Notes under the pieces: generated by a model
Databases searched by the model: none
What the model was told of the DNA's origin: nothing
Seen by the model: only the letters and a program-made list of their open reading frames with translations
Part shown: one piece after another, positions 8,246 through 17,546 of the stretch
Layout: each line of letters opens with the position of its first letter
Numbering within the stretch: position 1 is the first letter of the stretch
Program-made: the position numbers and the translations under genes
NCBI GenBank assembly: GCA_017993235.1
Contig: JAGONC010000010.1
Span: 1 to 64,000, forward strand
Source of the DNA: Lentimicrobiaceae bacterium
GTDB taxonomy: Bacteria > Bacteroidota > Bacteroidia > Bacteroidales > JAGONC01
Length of the DNA stretch: 64,000 nt
Reading direction: 5' to 3'

Positions 8246-8545
8246 ATGAACGTTAACATTCAGTCTGTTCATTTTAAAACCGATCGCAAACTCGAAGTTT
8301 TTATCAATGAACGAGTTACCAAATTATCGGGGATCTTTGACGGGGTAATTTCCGGTGAGGTGACCCTGCGTTTGGACAACTCGGATACGCAGGAGAATAA
8401 AATCACGGAGATTCGTTTACTCATTCCTGGCAATGATCTTTTTGCCAGAAAGCAGTGCAAGACTTTTGAAGAAGCGACGGACATAGCGGTTGAGGCATTG
8501 AGGAGGCAGTTGAAGAAGCATAAGGAAAAAGTAAGGGGAAGGTGA
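8246..8545 (+). CDS. hpf: Ribosome hibernation promoting factor (HPF/RaiA family, short form)
   Basis: 99 residues: NVNIQSVHFKTDRKLEVFIN, then a VTLRLDN strand, ITEIRLLIPGNDLFARKQ, and a C-terminal FEEATDIAVEALRRQLKKHK helix. This is the beta-alpha-beta3-alpha fold of the short HPF/YfiA family that blocks the decoding region of idle 70S ribosomes. It lacks the C-terminal dimerisation domain of long HPF. It starts 20 bp after the recombinase stop. A perfect AGGAGG (8234-8239) seven bases before the ATG is notable, because most genes here lack a Shine-Dalgarno sequence. A terminator follows. Confidence 0.9.
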   Translation: MNVNIQSVHFKTDRKLEVFINERVTKLSGIFDGVISGEVTLRLDNSDTQENKITEIRLLIPGNDLFARKQCKTFEEATDIAVEALRRQLKKHKEKVRGR

Positions 8546-8584
8546 CAGATCGTTTGGACAAACGCCTAAAAAATTTACTTTTCT

Positions 8585-8615
8585 TTGGTAGTTAGCTGAA
8601 TTGTTCATAAATTTG
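8585..8615 (+). promoter_or_regulatory. Candidate promoter overlapping the hpf terminator
   Basis: TTG (8585-8587), 20 nt, TAAATTTG (8608-8615) matches the phylum consensus. The predicted start falls inside the terminator hairpin, so the match may be fortuitous. Confidence 0.3.
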
Positions 8616-8645
8616 CAGTCCTTTTTTTGAAGGGCTGCTTTTTTT
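8615..8645 (+). terminator. Rho-independent terminator after hpf
   Basis: GCAGTCC (8615-8621) pairs with GGGCTGC (8632-8638) with one G-U pair, followed by seven T (8639-8645). Confidence 0.65.
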
Positions 8646-8659
8646 ATTGATTTTTTTCA

Positions 8660-8667
8660 TAATTTTG
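8660..8667 (+). promoter_or_regulatory. -7 element of the tRNA-tuf operon promoter
   Basis: TAATTTTG fits TAnnTTTG and lies 18 bp before the first tRNA. No TTG is present at the expected distance upstream, as is common in strong stable-RNA promoters of this phylum. Confidence 0.45.
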
Positions 8668-8685
8668 CGCCCTAAAATTTAATAA

Positions 8686-8758
8686 GCCGATGTAGCTCAG
8701 CTGGTAGAGCAGCTGATTTGTAATCAGCCGGTCGGCGGTCCGAGTCCGTCCATCGGCT
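8686..8758 (+). tRNA. tRNA-Thr (anticodon TGT)
   Basis: Acceptor GCCGATG pairs with CATCGGC. D-arm AGCTCAGCTGGTAGAGC. Anticodon loop TTTGTAA within a GCTGA-type stem. CCA is not encoded. First of four tRNAs ahead of tuf. Confidence 0.95.
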
Positions 8759-8780
8759 CACACTCACACTCACACCGACA

Positions 8781-8813
8781 CTGGCTACCGCTGACTTCAT
8801 CAGCTTCAGCCAG
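8781..8813 (+). other. Stem-loop in the tRNA-Thr/tRNA-Tyr spacer
   Basis: CTGGCT (8781-8786) pairs with AGCCAG (8808-8813) and GCTGA (8790-8794) with TCAGC (8800-8804), separated by a symmetric 3/3 internal loop. It is flanked by CACACT-like short repeats (8759-8775 and 8914-8935). It could be a processing signal of the tRNA precursor. Confidence 0.5.
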
Positions 8814-8832
8814 CAAAGCCCACACCCGCCTC

Positions 8833-8914
8833 GGGGAGATTCCAGAGCGGTCAAATGGGGCAGACTGTAAATCTGTTGGCGACGCCTTCGGAGGTTCGAA
8901 TCCTCCTCTCCCCA
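8833..8914 (+). tRNA. tRNA-Tyr (anticodon GTA)
   Basis: 82 nt with a long variable arm as expected for Tyr. Acceptor GGGGAGA pairs with TCTCCCC. Anticodon stem-loop CAGACTGTAAATCTG. T-arm GGAGGTTCGAATCCTCC. Confidence 0.95.
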
Positions 8915-8936
8915 CACTCACACCCACACCCACCTC

Positions 8937-9009
8937 GCGGAAATAGCTCATTTGGCAGAGCGACAGCCTTCCAAGCTGTAGGTAGCGGGTTCGAGCCCCG
9001 TTTTCCGCT
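8937..9009 (+). tRNA. tRNA-Gly (anticodon TCC)
   Basis: Acceptor GCGGAAA pairs with TTTCCGC. Anticodon loop CTTCCAA in a CAGC/GCTG stem. T-arm GCGGGTTCGAGCCCCGT. It is the only tRNA here followed by an encoded CCA (9010-9012). Confidence 0.95.
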
Positions 9010-9018
9010 CCACTTGCT

Positions 9019-9091
9019 GCCGATGTAGCTCAGTTGGTAGAGCACGTCCTTGGTAAGGACGGGGTCACGGGTTCAAATCCCGTCATTGGCT
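9019..9091 (+). tRNA. tRNA-Thr (anticodon GGT)
   Basis: Acceptor GCCGATG pairs with CATTGGC with one G-U pair. Anticodon stem-loop CGTCCTTGGTAAGGACG. T-arm ACGGGTTCAAATCCCGT. It lies 54 bp ahead of tuf. Confidence 0.95.
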
Positions 9092-9145
9092 CAGAATCGG
9101 GAAGAGAAACTTAATCATTAAACGTAAATTAAATAATTATTAATC

Positions 9146-10333
9146 ATGGCAAAAGAAAAATTTGCGCGTACCAAACCTCACGTGAATATCGGAACCATCG
9201 GTCACATCGACCATGGTAAAACAACCCTTACGGCTGCGATTACGCTGAACCTGCAGGATAAGGGACTGGCTGTTTTCAAATCCTTTGACGAAATTGACAA
9301 TGCACCGGAAGAAAAGGAGAGAGGGATTACCATCAATACAGCCCATGTGGAGTACCAGACCGAACACAGACACTATGCTCACGTTGACTGTCCCGGTCAT
9401 GCCGACTATGTAAAGAACATGGTTACTGGTGCTGCACAAATGGATGGTGCCATCCTGGTGGTTGCGGCAACCGACGGTCCCATGCCCCAGACACGTGAAC
9501 ATATCCTTCTGGCGCGCCAGGTTGGCGTTCCGCGTATCGTGGTGTTCATGAGCAAGGTGGATATGGTTGACGATGAAGAACTGCTCGACCTGGTGGAAAT
9601 GGAAATCAGGGATCTGCTCACCTTCTACGAATACGACGGCGATAATACCCCGATCATCCGTGGCTCTGCCCTGGGTGCCCTGAACAAGGAGCCCAAATGG
9701 GTCGAAAAAATATGGGAACTGATGGAAGCCTGCGATACCTGGGTGCCTCTGCCAACACGTGACAAGGAAAAGCCATTCCTGATGCCGATCGAGGACGTAT
9801 TCTCCATCACCGGTCGGGGTACAGTGGCTACCGGCAGGATTGAAACAGGGATCATCAAAGTAAATGAACCCGTTGAAATCATCGGAATGGGAGCTGAAAA
9901 ACTCAAATCCGTCGTGACCGGAGTGGAAATGTTCCGAAAGATCCTTGACGAAGGAGAAGCAGGCGACAATGCAGGTTTGCTGCTCAGAGGGATTGACAAG
10001 GACGAGATCCGCCGTGGTATGGTAGTTGCCAAACCGGGATCTGTCACTCCCCATAAACATTTCATGGGTCAGGTATACATCCTTAAAAAAGAAGAAGGAG
10101 GACGCCATACACCATTCCATAACCGCTATCGTCCTCAGTTTTTCTTCAGAACGACTGATGTAACAGGCGAAATCATCATGCCGGAAGGCGTTGAAATGGT
10201 TATGCCGGGTGATAACCTGACCATTGAGGTGAAACTGATCGCTGAGATCGCCATGGCCAAGGGACTTCGCTTTGCCATTCGTGAAGGAGGCAGGACGGTT
10301 GGCGCGGGCCAGGTAACGGAAATCCTTGAATAA
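9146..10333 (+). CDS. tuf: Translation elongation factor Tu
   Basis: 395 residues, the standard EF-Tu length. The GTPase domain has the P-loop GHIDHGKTT, switch I ending [14 protein letters not shown] and the GSAL loop. Domains 2 and 3 follow ([11 protein letters not shown], then [19 protein letters not shown] and [14 protein letters not shown]). It delivers aminoacyl-tRNA to the ribosome. One oddity: the guanine-specificity motif, normally NKxD, reads SKVD, with an AGC codon at 9551-9553 (residue 136; N135 in mature E. coli numbering). It sits in the tRNA-tuf-tRNA-secE array also known from E. coli (thrU-tyrU-glyT-thrT-tufB). Confidence 0.97.
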   Translation: MAKEKFARTKPHVNIGTIGHIDHGKTTLTAAITLNLQDKGLAVFKSFDEIDNAPEEKERGITINTAHVEYQTEHRHYAHVDCPGHADYVKNMVTGAAQMDGAILVVAATDGPMPQTREHILLARQVGVPRIVVFMSKVDMVDDEELLDLVEMEIRDLLTFYEYDGDNTPIIRGSALGALNKEPKWVEKIWELMEACDTWVPLPTRDKEKPFLMPIEDVFSITGRGTVATGRIETGIIKVNEPVEIIGMGAEKLKSVVTGVEMFRKILDEGEAGDNAGLLLRGIDKDEIRRGMVVAKPGSVTPHKHFMGQVYILKKEEGGRHTPFHNRYRPQFFFRTTDVTGEIIMPEGVEMVMPGDNLTIEVKLIAEIAMAKGLRFAIREGGRTVGAGQVTEILE

Positions 10334-10362
10334 TCAGGATTTGCAAATAAAAAATCATAAAG

Positions 10363-10391
10363 GGACATTCCCCGGTCACGGGGAACTGTCC
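10363..10391 (+). other. Strong hairpin between tuf and tRNA-Trp
   Basis: GGACATTCCCCG (10363-10374) pairs with CGGGGAA plus TGTCC (10379-10391) around a GTCA loop with one bulged C. The sequence after it (TATTT) is only weakly T-rich, so a processing or partial termination role is more likely than full termination. Confidence 0.5.
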
Positions 10392-10410
10392 TATTTAACA
10401 GATAATCTGA

Positions 10411-10483
10411 ACGGGTGTAGCTCAATTGGCAGAGTAGTGGTCTCCAAAACCATTGGCTGTAGGTTCGAGTCCTACCACCCGTG
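10411..10483 (+). tRNA. tRNA-Trp (anticodon CCA)
   Basis: Acceptor ACGGGTG pairs with CACCCGT, discriminator G as expected for Trp. Anticodon loop CTCCAAA in a GTGGT/ACCAT-type stem. T-arm GTAGGTTCGAGTCCTAC. It ends 17 bp before secE. Confidence 0.95.
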
Positions 10484-10500
10484 CAAACAAAACTGAACAA

Positions 10501-10698
10501 ATGGCACGGTTTAAAATCAAAGAATACGCGAAGGAAAGCTACGATGAACTGATGCACAAGGTTTCCTGGCCTACCTTCAAAGAGCTGCAAGGTAGCGCCC
10601 TGGTCGTATTTGTCGCTTCCCTGATTATTGCGCTGGTTGTTTTTCTTATGGACATTTCCTTCGAAAACATCCTCAAACAGTTCTATAAGCTCTTTTAA
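10501..10698 (+). CDS. secE: Preprotein translocase subunit SecE
   Basis: 65 residues in the single-membrane-span form. The amphipathic N-terminal part has YDELMHKVSWPTFKELQ, the conserved cytosolic helix with its WPT motif. One transmembrane segment follows (SALVVFVASLIIALVVFLM). It clamps SecY in the inner-membrane translocon. The ATG at 10501 gives the conserved N-terminus. Placed directly ahead of nusG, as in most bacteria. Confidence 0.95.
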   Translation: MARFKIKEYAKESYDELMHKVSWPTFKELQGSALVVFVASLIIALVVFLMDISFENILKQFYKLF

Positions 10699-10751
10699 TC
10701 CATTGCCACTACAGATATTAGCGACCATCGCTTCAACACCAGGGAATCTCT

Positions 10752-11297
10752 ATGAGTGAACAGGAAAAAAAATGGTATGTGATCAGGGCGATCAGTGGGA
10801 ATGAGAAAAAAGTCAAGCAATACATCGAAAGCGAAATCAGCCGGCTGAAATTGCAGGATTATATATCTCAGGTGCTCATCCCTACGGAAAAAGTCTACCA
10901 GGTCAGAAAAGGTAAAAAGATCAGCAAGGAGCGGAATTATTTTCCGGGATATGTGCTGGTCGAGGCAGCTCTGGTCGGAGAGGTTCCCCACATCCTTCGG
11001 AATGTGCCCGGTGTGCTGGGTTTTCTTGGAACCAAGGGTGAACCGCACCCGTTGAGGCCCGCAGAAGTGAAGCGAATCCTCGGGAAAGTGGATGAACTTT
11101 CGGAAATGGGTGAAGAAATGAGCGTGCCGTTTATTGTTGGCGAAACCGTGACCGTCATTGACGGACCCTTTAACAGCTTCAGCGGAATCATTGAGGAGAT
11201 CAACGAGGAAAAGAAAAAGCTCAAGGTCATGGTCAAGATCTTTGGCCGGAAAACACCGCTGGAACTGGGATTTATGCAGGTTGAAAAAGAACAGTAA
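10752..11297 (+). CDS. nusG: Transcription termination/antitermination factor NusG
   Basis: 181 residues. The NGN domain begins [20 protein letters not shown] and carries the [18 protein letters not shown] segment ([14 protein letters not shown]). The C-terminal KOW domain has [20 protein letters not shown] and [10 protein letters not shown]. NusG binds the RNA polymerase clamp and couples transcription to Rho or to the ribosome. It stands between secE and rplK in the conserved cluster, with 53 bp to secE and 21 bp to rplK. Confidence 0.96.
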   Translation: MSEQEKKWYVIRAISGNEKKVKQYIESEISRLKLQDYISQVLIPTEKVYQVRKGKKISKERNYFPGYVLVEAALVGEVPHILRNVPGVLGFLGTKGEPHPLRPAEVKRILGKVDELSEMGEEMSVPFIVGETVTVIDGPFNSFSGIIEEINEEKKKLKVMVKIFGRKTPLELGFMQVEKEQ

Positions 11298-11318
11298 TTT
11301 AATCTTTCTATACGTAAC

Positions 11319-11768
11319 ATGGCGAAAGAAGTAAGTGGAATCATTAAACTCCAGATCAAGGGAGGCGCAGCAAATCCATCACCACCTGTCGGGCCGGCAC
11401 TGGGTTCCAAAGGTGTGAATATCATGGAGTTTTGCAAACAATTCAATGCCCGTACACAAGACAAGGCAGGTAAACTGCTGCCAGTGGTCATTACCGTGTT
11501 CAGGGACAAGTCGTTCAACTTCATTGTGAAATCACCCCCTGTGGCTGTACAATTGATGGAAGCCAGCAAAGTCCAGAAAGGATCAGCAGAACCCAACCGC
11601 AATAAAGTTGCCAGTGTGACCTGGGATCAGGTCAAAGAGATTGCAGAAGATAAAATGGGCGATCTGAATGCGTTCACGCTGGAATCAGCCGTGCGGATGG
11701 TTGCTGGCTCTGCCCGAAGCATGGGTATTGAAATCAAGGGGACACCCCCGTTCGTTCTGAATGAATAG
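11319..11768 (+). CDS. rplK: 50S ribosomal protein L11
   Basis: 149 residues. [23 protein letters not shown] at the start is the L11 N-terminal domain, followed by [15 protein letters not shown]. The C-terminal rRNA-binding domain ends [14 protein letters not shown] ([12 protein letters not shown]). L11 forms the GTPase-associated centre with L10 and L12. First ribosomal gene of the rplKAJL-rpoBC run. Confidence 0.97.
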   Translation: MAKEVSGIIKLQIKGGAANPSPPVGPALGSKGVNIMEFCKQFNARTQDKAGKLLPVVITVFRDKSFNFIVKSPPVAVQLMEASKVQKGSAEPNRNKVASVTWDQVKEIAEDKMGDLNAFTLESAVRMVAGSARSMGIEIKGTPPFVLNE

Positions 11769-11797
11769 ATGCATGATAACGTTAACAAGCACAGGCT

Positions 11798-12493
11798 ATG
11801 GTACAAGTAACGAAGAACCGGAAAATTGCAACCGGCAAGTACGATAAAAAGCTTCTTTTCCCCCTGCAGGATGCGGCCAAGGTAGTTAAGGAAATTACCA
11901 CAACCCGCTTTGATGCTTCTGTTGATATCGATGTCCGCCTGGGCGTCGATCCCAGAAAAGCCAATCAGATGGTTCGCGGTACGGTCACCCTCCCGCATGG
12001 CACCGGCAAAACCAAACGCGTACTTGTCCTTTGTACACCCGATAGGGAAGACGAAGCAAAAGAGGCCGGAGCCGATTATATCGGACTGGATGACTATATC
12101 AAAAAGATCGAAGGAGGCTGGACTGATATCGATGTGGTGATCACGATGCCCAGCGTTATGGCCAAGGTGGGAAAACTGGGTAAAATACTTGGACCCAGAG
12201 GCCTGATGCCCAACCCGAAGTCGGGCACGGTCACCATGGATATTGGCAAGGCCATACAGGAAGTAAAGGCCGGTAAGATCGACTTCAAAGTGGATAAATA
12301 CGGAATCATCCATGCCGCCATCGGAAAAGTCACCTTCTCTGATGAAATGCTGGCCGACAATGCCCGGGAATTGATCCAAACCATTGTAAAACTGAAACCA
12401 CCTGCGGCTAAGGGAACGTATATAAAAAGCATATATATGTCGAGCACGATGAGCCCCAGCGTGAAGGTGGATCAGAAATCCGTGACAGCTTAA
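11798..12493 (+). CDS. rplA: 50S ribosomal protein L1
   Basis: 231 residues. Contains [35 protein letters not shown], the DVVITMP..M segment and [15 protein letters not shown], the L1 signature. L1 forms the mobile stalk at the E site. In other bacteria L1 represses its own operon by binding mRNA that mimics rRNA; no such site is proven here. 29 bp after rplK. Confidence 0.97.
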   Translation: MVQVTKNRKIATGKYDKKLLFPLQDAAKVVKEITTTRFDASVDIDVRLGVDPRKANQMVRGTVTLPHGTGKTKRVLVLCTPDREDEAKEAGADYIGLDDYIKKIEGGWTDIDVVITMPSVMAKVGKLGKILGPRGLMPNPKSGTVTMDIGKAIQEVKAGKIDFKVDKYGIIHAAIGKVTFSDEMLADNARELIQTIVKLKPPAAKGTYIKSIYMSSTMSPSVKVDQKSVTA

Positions 12494-12540
12494 TCCAAAT
12501 CAGGTACGATAAAGAAAGAATTAAGGAATACGAAAATATT

Positions 12541-13062
12541 ATGACAACTGCCGAGAAAAACCAACTGATCGATGTTCTTGCCGAACAACTGAGGGTGAAC
12601 AATACCATCTATCTGACCGATATCTCCGATCTTAATTCCGTTAAAACATCCGATCTGAGAAGACTCTGTTTTAAAAAGAATGTCAAGCTGATGGTGGTGA
12701 AGAACACCTTGCTGAGAAAAGCAATGGAAAAGGTTGACAAGGATTTTAGCGAACTGTATCCTATCCTGAAAGGATCCACTTCCCTGATGATCGCTGAAGC
12801 CGGGAATGTTCCTGCAAGACTGATCAGGGAATTCAGAAGTGACAGCGACCGCCCGATCCTCAAAGGTGCTTTCATTGAGGAAATGGTTTTCATCGGTGAC
12901 AATCAACTTGAATTTCTGGAAGTTCTCAAGACAAAGAATGAACTGATCGGGGATGTGATCTTCCTGCTGCAATCACCGTTGCGGAATGTGATCGGAGCAT
13001 TGCAGTCACCCTCCCATAAACTGGCAGGGATCCTGGAAACCCTGTCGGAACGCGAATCATGA
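12541..13062 (+). CDS. rplJ: 50S ribosomal protein L10
   Basis: 173 residues. MTTAEKNQLIDVLAEQL and IYLTDISDLN lead into VKLMVVKNTLLRKAME, which is typical uL10, and the protein ends in a helical segment that binds L7/L12 dimers (LAGILETLSERES). It is the base of the ribosomal stalk. 47 bp after rplA and 67 bp before rplL. Confidence 0.96.
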   Translation: MTTAEKNQLIDVLAEQLRVNNTIYLTDISDLNSVKTSDLRRLCFKKNVKLMVVKNTLLRKAMEKVDKDFSELYPILKGSTSLMIAEAGNVPARLIREFRSDSDRPILKGAFIEEMVFIGDNQLEFLEVLKTKNELIGDVIFLLQSPLRNVIGALQSPSHKLAGILETLSERES

Positions 13063-13129
13063 ATATCCTAGCTAAACGATAACTGTTACGCCGTATTAAA
13101 AAGTTTAGGAACAATTAAAATTCAATACA

Positions 13130-13513
13130 ATGGCAGATTTAAAAGTGTTTGCAGAGCAATTGGTCAATTTGACCGTGAAAGAGGTTAATGAACTGGCGCA
13201 GATCCTCAAGGAGCAATATGGAATTGAACCGGCGGCAGCCGCTGCCGTGGTTGCGGCTCCTGGAGCTGGGGCTGTTGCAGCAGCTCCTGTCGAGGAAGAA
13301 AAGACCAGCTTTGATGTCGTGATCAAACACCCGGGCCAATCCAAACTGGCCGTGGTGAAACTGGTAAAGGAATTGACAAGTCTTGGGCTGAAAGAAGCCA
13401 AGGAACTGGTCGACGCCGCCCCGAAAGCCATAAAGGAAGGTGTTACCAGGGATGAAGCTGAAGCCCTCAAAAAACAATTGGAAGAGGCCGGTGCCGAGGT
13501 TGAAATTAAGTAG
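13130..13513 (+). CDS. rplL: 50S ribosomal protein L7/L12
   Basis: 127 residues: N-terminal dimerisation helix ([20 protein letters not shown]), an Ala/Pro-rich hinge ([19 protein letters not shown]) and the C-terminal domain with KTSFDVVI and [24 protein letters not shown] sequence ([17 protein letters not shown]). It recruits translational GTPases including EF-Tu to the ribosome. Followed by a 145 bp gap with a hairpin before rpoB. Confidence 0.97.
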   Translation: MADLKVFAEQLVNLTVKEVNELAQILKEQYGIEPAAAAAVVAAPGAGAVAAAPVEEEKTSFDVVIKHPGQSKLAVVKLVKELTSLGLKEAKELVDAAPKAIKEGVTRDEAEALKKQLEEAGAEVEIK

Positions 13514-13540
13514 GACAATATTTACTGTTGACATAATTGA

Positions 13541-13580
13541 GGGACAGACTCATTCCTGGATTTAACCGGGGGTCTGTTTC
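13541..13580 (+). promoter_or_regulatory. Attenuator-like hairpin between rplL and rpoB
   Basis: ACAGAC (13544-13549) pairs with GTCTGT (13572-13577), with possible inner CCTGG/CCGGG pairing, followed by a T-rich stretch (TTTCTCATATTTAT). In E. coli a partial terminator lies in the same gap and lowers rpoBC output relative to ribosomal protein genes. A similar role here is inference. Confidence 0.45.
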
Positions 13581-13658
13581 TCATATTTATACATGATATT
13601 TTTCCACATAATTACTAACCTCAGCCTGTCAGAACACAGGTTTTAAAAACAGATAACC

Positions 13659-16600
13659 TTGGCCTTAGAAAATATCCAACGCGTTAATTTCGGCACAGCA
13701 AAACTCCAAGCAGAGTATCCCGACTTTCTTGATGTTCAGTTAAAGTCCTTCAGGGACTTTTTCCAGCTGGAAACCAATCCGGAGGACAGGGTTGGTGAGG
13801 GCCTGTACCAGGTTTTTGCCGAGAATTTTCCCATTACCGATGCCAGGAATAATTTCGTACTGGAGTTTCTGGATTATTTTATTGATCCTCCGCGTTATTC
13901 CATAGATGAGTGCATCGAGCGTGGACTGACCTACAGTGTTCCACTGAAGGCCAAACTGAAGCTTTATTGCACGGATCCCGAGCATGAGGATTTTGAAACG
14001 ATCATCCAGGATGTTTACCTGGGCATGATCCCGTATATGACTCCCAAAGGGACATTTATCATAAACGGTGCGGAACGCGTGGTGGTGTCACAGTTGCACA
14101 GATCACCCGGGGTCTTTTTCGGGACAAGCTATCATGCCAACGGGCAGCAGCTCTTTTCGGCAAGAATCATCCCCTTCAAGGGATCCTGGATGGAATTCAC
14201 GACGGACATCAACAATGTGATGTACGCCTATATCGACCGAAAAAAGAAGCTGCCGGTCACCACCCTGCTCAGGGCCATCGGTTATGAAACGGATAAGGAT
14301 ATCCTGGAGATCTTTGACCTGGCCCAGGAAATCAAGGTGAGCCGGACAGCCCTGAAGAAATACATCGGGCGCCGGCTTGCAGCAAGGGTTGTCAGGGCCT
14401 GGATCGAGGATTTTGTTGACGAGGACACAGGAGAAGTCGTCTCCATCGAACGGACGGAAGTGATCATTGAACGGGAAACGGTTCTGGAAAATAAACATGT
14501 TGACCAGATCATCGATGCAGGGATCAAAGCCATTCTCCTGCATAAGGAGGATAGTGAATCCATTGATTTCTCGATCATTTTCAATACCCTGCAGAAAGAT
14601 ACTGCCAACTCCGAAAAGGAGGCTGTGGAATTCATTTACCGGCAGTTGCGTAATGCTGAACCGCCTGATGAAGAGACAGCACGCGGCATCATCGACAAGT
14701 TGTTCTTCAGTGATAAACGGTATGACCTGGGCGATGTGGGCCGTTACCGCATCAATAAAAAGCTCAGGCTCGACACTCCCCTGGAAGTCAAGGTACTTAC
14801 CAAGGAAGATATCATCTCCATCATCAAGTACCTGATCGAACTGGCCAATTCCAAAACAGAGGTCGATGATATTGACCATCTGAGCAACCGACGGGTTAGG
14901 ACCGTCGGGGAGCAATTGTACAATCAGTTCGGTGTGGGTCTTGCACGTATGGCCAGGACGATCCGTGAACGCATGAACGTCAGGGATAATGAGGTGTTTA
15001 CACCTACCGACCTGATCAATGCCAAAACCCTGTCATCGGTCATTAACTCTTTTTTCGGGACCAATCAGCTTTCGCAGTTCATGGACCAGACCAATCCCCT
15101 GTCGGAACTCACGCACAAGCGGAGGGTTTCGGCGCTGGGACCCGGAGGTCTTTCACGCGAGCGCGCGGGATTCGAAGTCCGCGATGTTCATTATACACAC
15201 TATGGTAGACTGTGTACGATTGAGACACCCGAAGGACCCAATATCGGACTGATCTCCTCGTTGTGCGTATATGCCAAGATCAACCACCTGGGTTTCATTG
15301 AGACCCCGTACCGGAAGGTGATCAATGGTAAGGTGCTCATCGATGAGCCACCCGTTTATCTCACGGCTGAGGAAGAGGAGAGCATTAACATTGCTCACGC
15401 CAGTGCCGCCCTTGACCCCGACGGAAATTTCAAGGAGGAAAAGATCAAGGCACGTTACCTTGCCGATTATCCCTATATTGAAAACGAGAAGGTCGGGATG
15501 ATCGACGTGGCCACCAACCAGATTGCATCCATTGCAGCATCCCTGATCCCGTTTCTGGAACATGATGATGCCAACCGGGCGCTGATGGGATCCAATATGA
15601 TGCGCCAGGCTGTGCCCCTGTTGAATCCTGAAGTGGCACTCGTGGGTACCGGTATCGAAGAACAGGTTGCGCGCGACAGCAGGACACTGATCCATGCGGA
15701 AGGGGACGGTGTGGTTGAATATGTGGATGCAAGGGAGATCCTGATCCGGTATAACCGGGCTGAACAGGAACGGATGACCAGTTTTGATGATGACATCAAA
15801 CGGTATCAGATGACCAAGTTCACACGAACCAACCAGAATACCTGTGTCAACCTCAGGCCCATTGTCAGCAAGGGCGAGAAGGTTGTTAAAGGACAGGTGC
15901 TCTGCGAAGGATATGCAACCAGCAATGGGGAACTGGCACTGGGGCGAAACCTGATGGTGGCATTCATGCCCTGGAAAGGCTATAATTTTGAAGATGCGAT
16001 CGTGGTCTCTGAACGGATCGTGAAAGAGGATATCTTCACCTCGGTGCATATCGAGGAGTTCACCCTGGAGGTCAGGGACACCAAGCGCGGGATTGAAGAA
16101 CTGACCAACGACATTCCCAACGTGAGCTCTGAAGCCACGAAGGACCTTGACGAAAACGGACTGATCCGTATCGGTGCTGAAGTGAAGGAGGGCGATATCC
16201 TGATTGGTAAGATTACACCCAAGGGAGAAAGCGATCCCACACCGGAAGAAAAACTTCTCAGGGCGATCTTCGGTGACAAAGCAGGTGACGTGAAGGATGC
16301 ATCACTCAAGGCGCCTCCTTCCATGCAGGGTGTGGTGATTGAAAAGAAATTATTCTCACGGGTAATCAAAGACCGAAAGGCCAGGACCAAGGAGAAGGAT
16401 GATCTGATAAAACTGGAAAAGGATTTCAAAAAGGATGCTGATGCACTGAAAGCTAAATTGCTGGATAAACTCACCCTTTTGCTCAGCGGTAAACCGTCCA
16501 ATGGGGTTTACAATAAGTTCAAAGAGGAGATCATCCCCAAAAAGGCAAAGTTTACCCAGAAGGTCCTATCTGAAATCGATTATCCAACCATTAATCCCAA

Positions 16601-17465
16601 CAAGTGGACCAGTGATAAAGAAACCAATGACCTGGTCAAACAGTTGCTGAACAATTACAACATTCATTACCGTGAGATCCTGGGACGGTTCAACCGTATG
16701 AAATTCGTTGCCACGGTAGGTGATGAACTTCCCAATGGGATCATACAGATGGCGAAAGTTTATGTCGCCAAAAAGAGAAAGCTCAAAGTCGGGGACAAAA
16801 TGGCCGGACGGCACGGAAATAAGGGTATCGTAGCCAAGATTGTCAGAGAAGAGGATATGCCATTCCTGGAGGACGGAACCCCGGTGGATATTGTCCTGAA
16901 TCCCCTGGGTGTGCCTTCCCGAATGAACCTGGGTCAGATCTATGAGACCGTACTGGGATGGGCAGGTCACAACCTTGGTAAGCATTACTCCACACCCATT
17001 TTCGACGGCGCCAGCATTGATCAGATCAACAGCTACATGCGCGAAGCCGGACTTCCTGAAAATGGAAGGGTGTACCTTTACGACGGCGGGACGGGCGAAC
17101 GGTTCAAACAACCCGCTACTGTCGGATACATCTATATGCTGAAACTTCATCATATGGTGGATGATAAGATGCACTCCCGTTCCATTGGCCCCTACTCCCT
17201 GATCACCCAACAACCCCTGGGTGGTAAAGCTCAGTTTGGAGGTCAGCGTTTTGGAGAAATGGAAGTCTGGGCACTGGAAGCCTTCGGCGCTTCCAATATC
17301 CTGCAGGAGATCCTTACGGTCAAATCCGACGATGTCCAGGGACGGGCCAGAGCCTATGAAGCAATCGTGAAGGGAGAAAACATGCCCCGACCCGGCGTCC
17401 CTGAATCCTTCAACGTCCTGGTCCATGAACTCAGGGGGCTGGGACTGAATGTGACCTTTGAATAA
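13659..17465 (+). CDS. rpoB: DNA-directed RNA polymerase beta subunit
   Basis: 1268 residues, usual for Bacteroidota. Clear signatures include [35 protein letters not shown], the rifampicin pocket [20 protein letters not shown] with [10 protein letters not shown], and [16 protein letters not shown]. The residues matching E. coli D516, H526 and S531 are the sensitive type. E. coli P560 is Thr here (LCTIETPEG). The start is TTG at 13659: an in-frame TAA lies just upstream and no ATG gives the conserved N-terminus. It forms the catalytic core with rpoC, 81 bp downstream. Confidence 0.97.
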   Translation: MALENIQRVNFGTAKLQAEYPDFLDVQLKSFRDFFQLETNPEDRVGEGLYQVFAENFPITDARNNFVLEFLDYFIDPPRYSIDECIERGLTYSVPLKAKLKLYCTDPEHEDFETIIQDVYLGMIPYMTPKGTFIINGAERVVVSQLHRSPGVFFGTSYHANGQQLFSARIIPFKGSWMEFTTDINNVMYAYIDRKKKLPVTTLLRAIGYETDKDILEIFDLAQEIKVSRTALKKYIGRRLAARVVRAWIEDFVDEDTGEVVSIERTEVIIERETVLENKHVDQIIDAGIKAILLHKEDSESIDFSIIFNTLQKDTANSEKEAVEFIYRQLRNAEPPDEETARGIIDKLFFSDKRYDLGDVGRYRINKKLRLDTPLEVKVLTKEDIISIIKYLIELANSKTEVDDIDHLSNRRVRTVGEQLYNQFGVGLARMARTIRERMNVRDNEVFTPTDLINAKTLSSVINSFFGTNQLSQFMDQTNPLSELTHKRRVSALGPGGLSRERAGFEVRDVHYTHYGRLCTIETPEGPNIGLISSLCVYAKINHLGFIETPYRKVINGKVLIDEPPVYLTAEEEESINIAHASAALDPDGNFKEEKIKARYLADYPYIENEKVGMIDVATNQIASIAASLIPFLEHDDANRALMGSNMMRQAVPLLNPEVALVGTGIEEQVARDSRTLIHAEGDGVVEYVDAREILIRYNRAEQERMTSFDDDIKRYQMTKFTRTNQNTCVNLRPIVSKGEKVVKGQVLCEGYATSNGELALGRNLMVAFMPWKGYNFEDAIVVSERIVKEDIFTSVHIEEFTLEVRDTKRGIEELTNDIPNVSSEATKDLDENGLIRIGAEVKEGDILIGKITPKGESDPTPEEKLLRAIFGDKAGDVKDASLKAPPSMQGVVIEKKLFSRVIKDRKARTKEKDDLIKLEKDFKKDADALKAKLLDKLTLLLSGKPSNGVYNKFKEEIIPKKAKFTQKVLSEIDYPTINPNKWTSDKETNDLVKQLLNNYNIHYREILGRFNRMKFVATVGDELPNGIIQMAKVYVAKKRKLKVGDKMAGRHGNKGIVAKIVREEDMPFLEDGTPVDIVLNPLGVPSRMNLGQIYETVLGWAGHNLGKHYSTPIFDGASIDQINSYMREAGLPENGRVYLYDGGTGERFKQPATVGYIYMLKLHHMVDDKMHSRSIGPYSLITQQPLGGKAQFGGQRFGEMEVWALEAFGASNILQEILTVKSDDVQGRARAYEAIVKGENMPRPGVPESFNVLVHELRGLGLNVTFE

Positions 17466-17546
17466 CGCCTGCACGGTGAACTTCGGGTGAAAACCCTGAT
17501 GCTGTTCCTTATATGTCATTTATTTTCTGTAAATTAATAAAATCAA

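Noticed and set aside
8759..8935. CACACT-type repeats as a possible CRISPR or mobile repeat
   Set aside because: Units are 6 bp, irregular and lie between tRNAs; no spacers or cas genes.
9140..10120. 326-residue open frame antisense to tuf
   Set aside because: Shadow of the coding strand; no signal, no homology, and the EF-Tu frame is certain.
14103..16049. Long frames antisense to rpoB
   Set aside because: Overlap a conserved core gene in full and show low-complexity His/Asp-rich composition typical of shadows.
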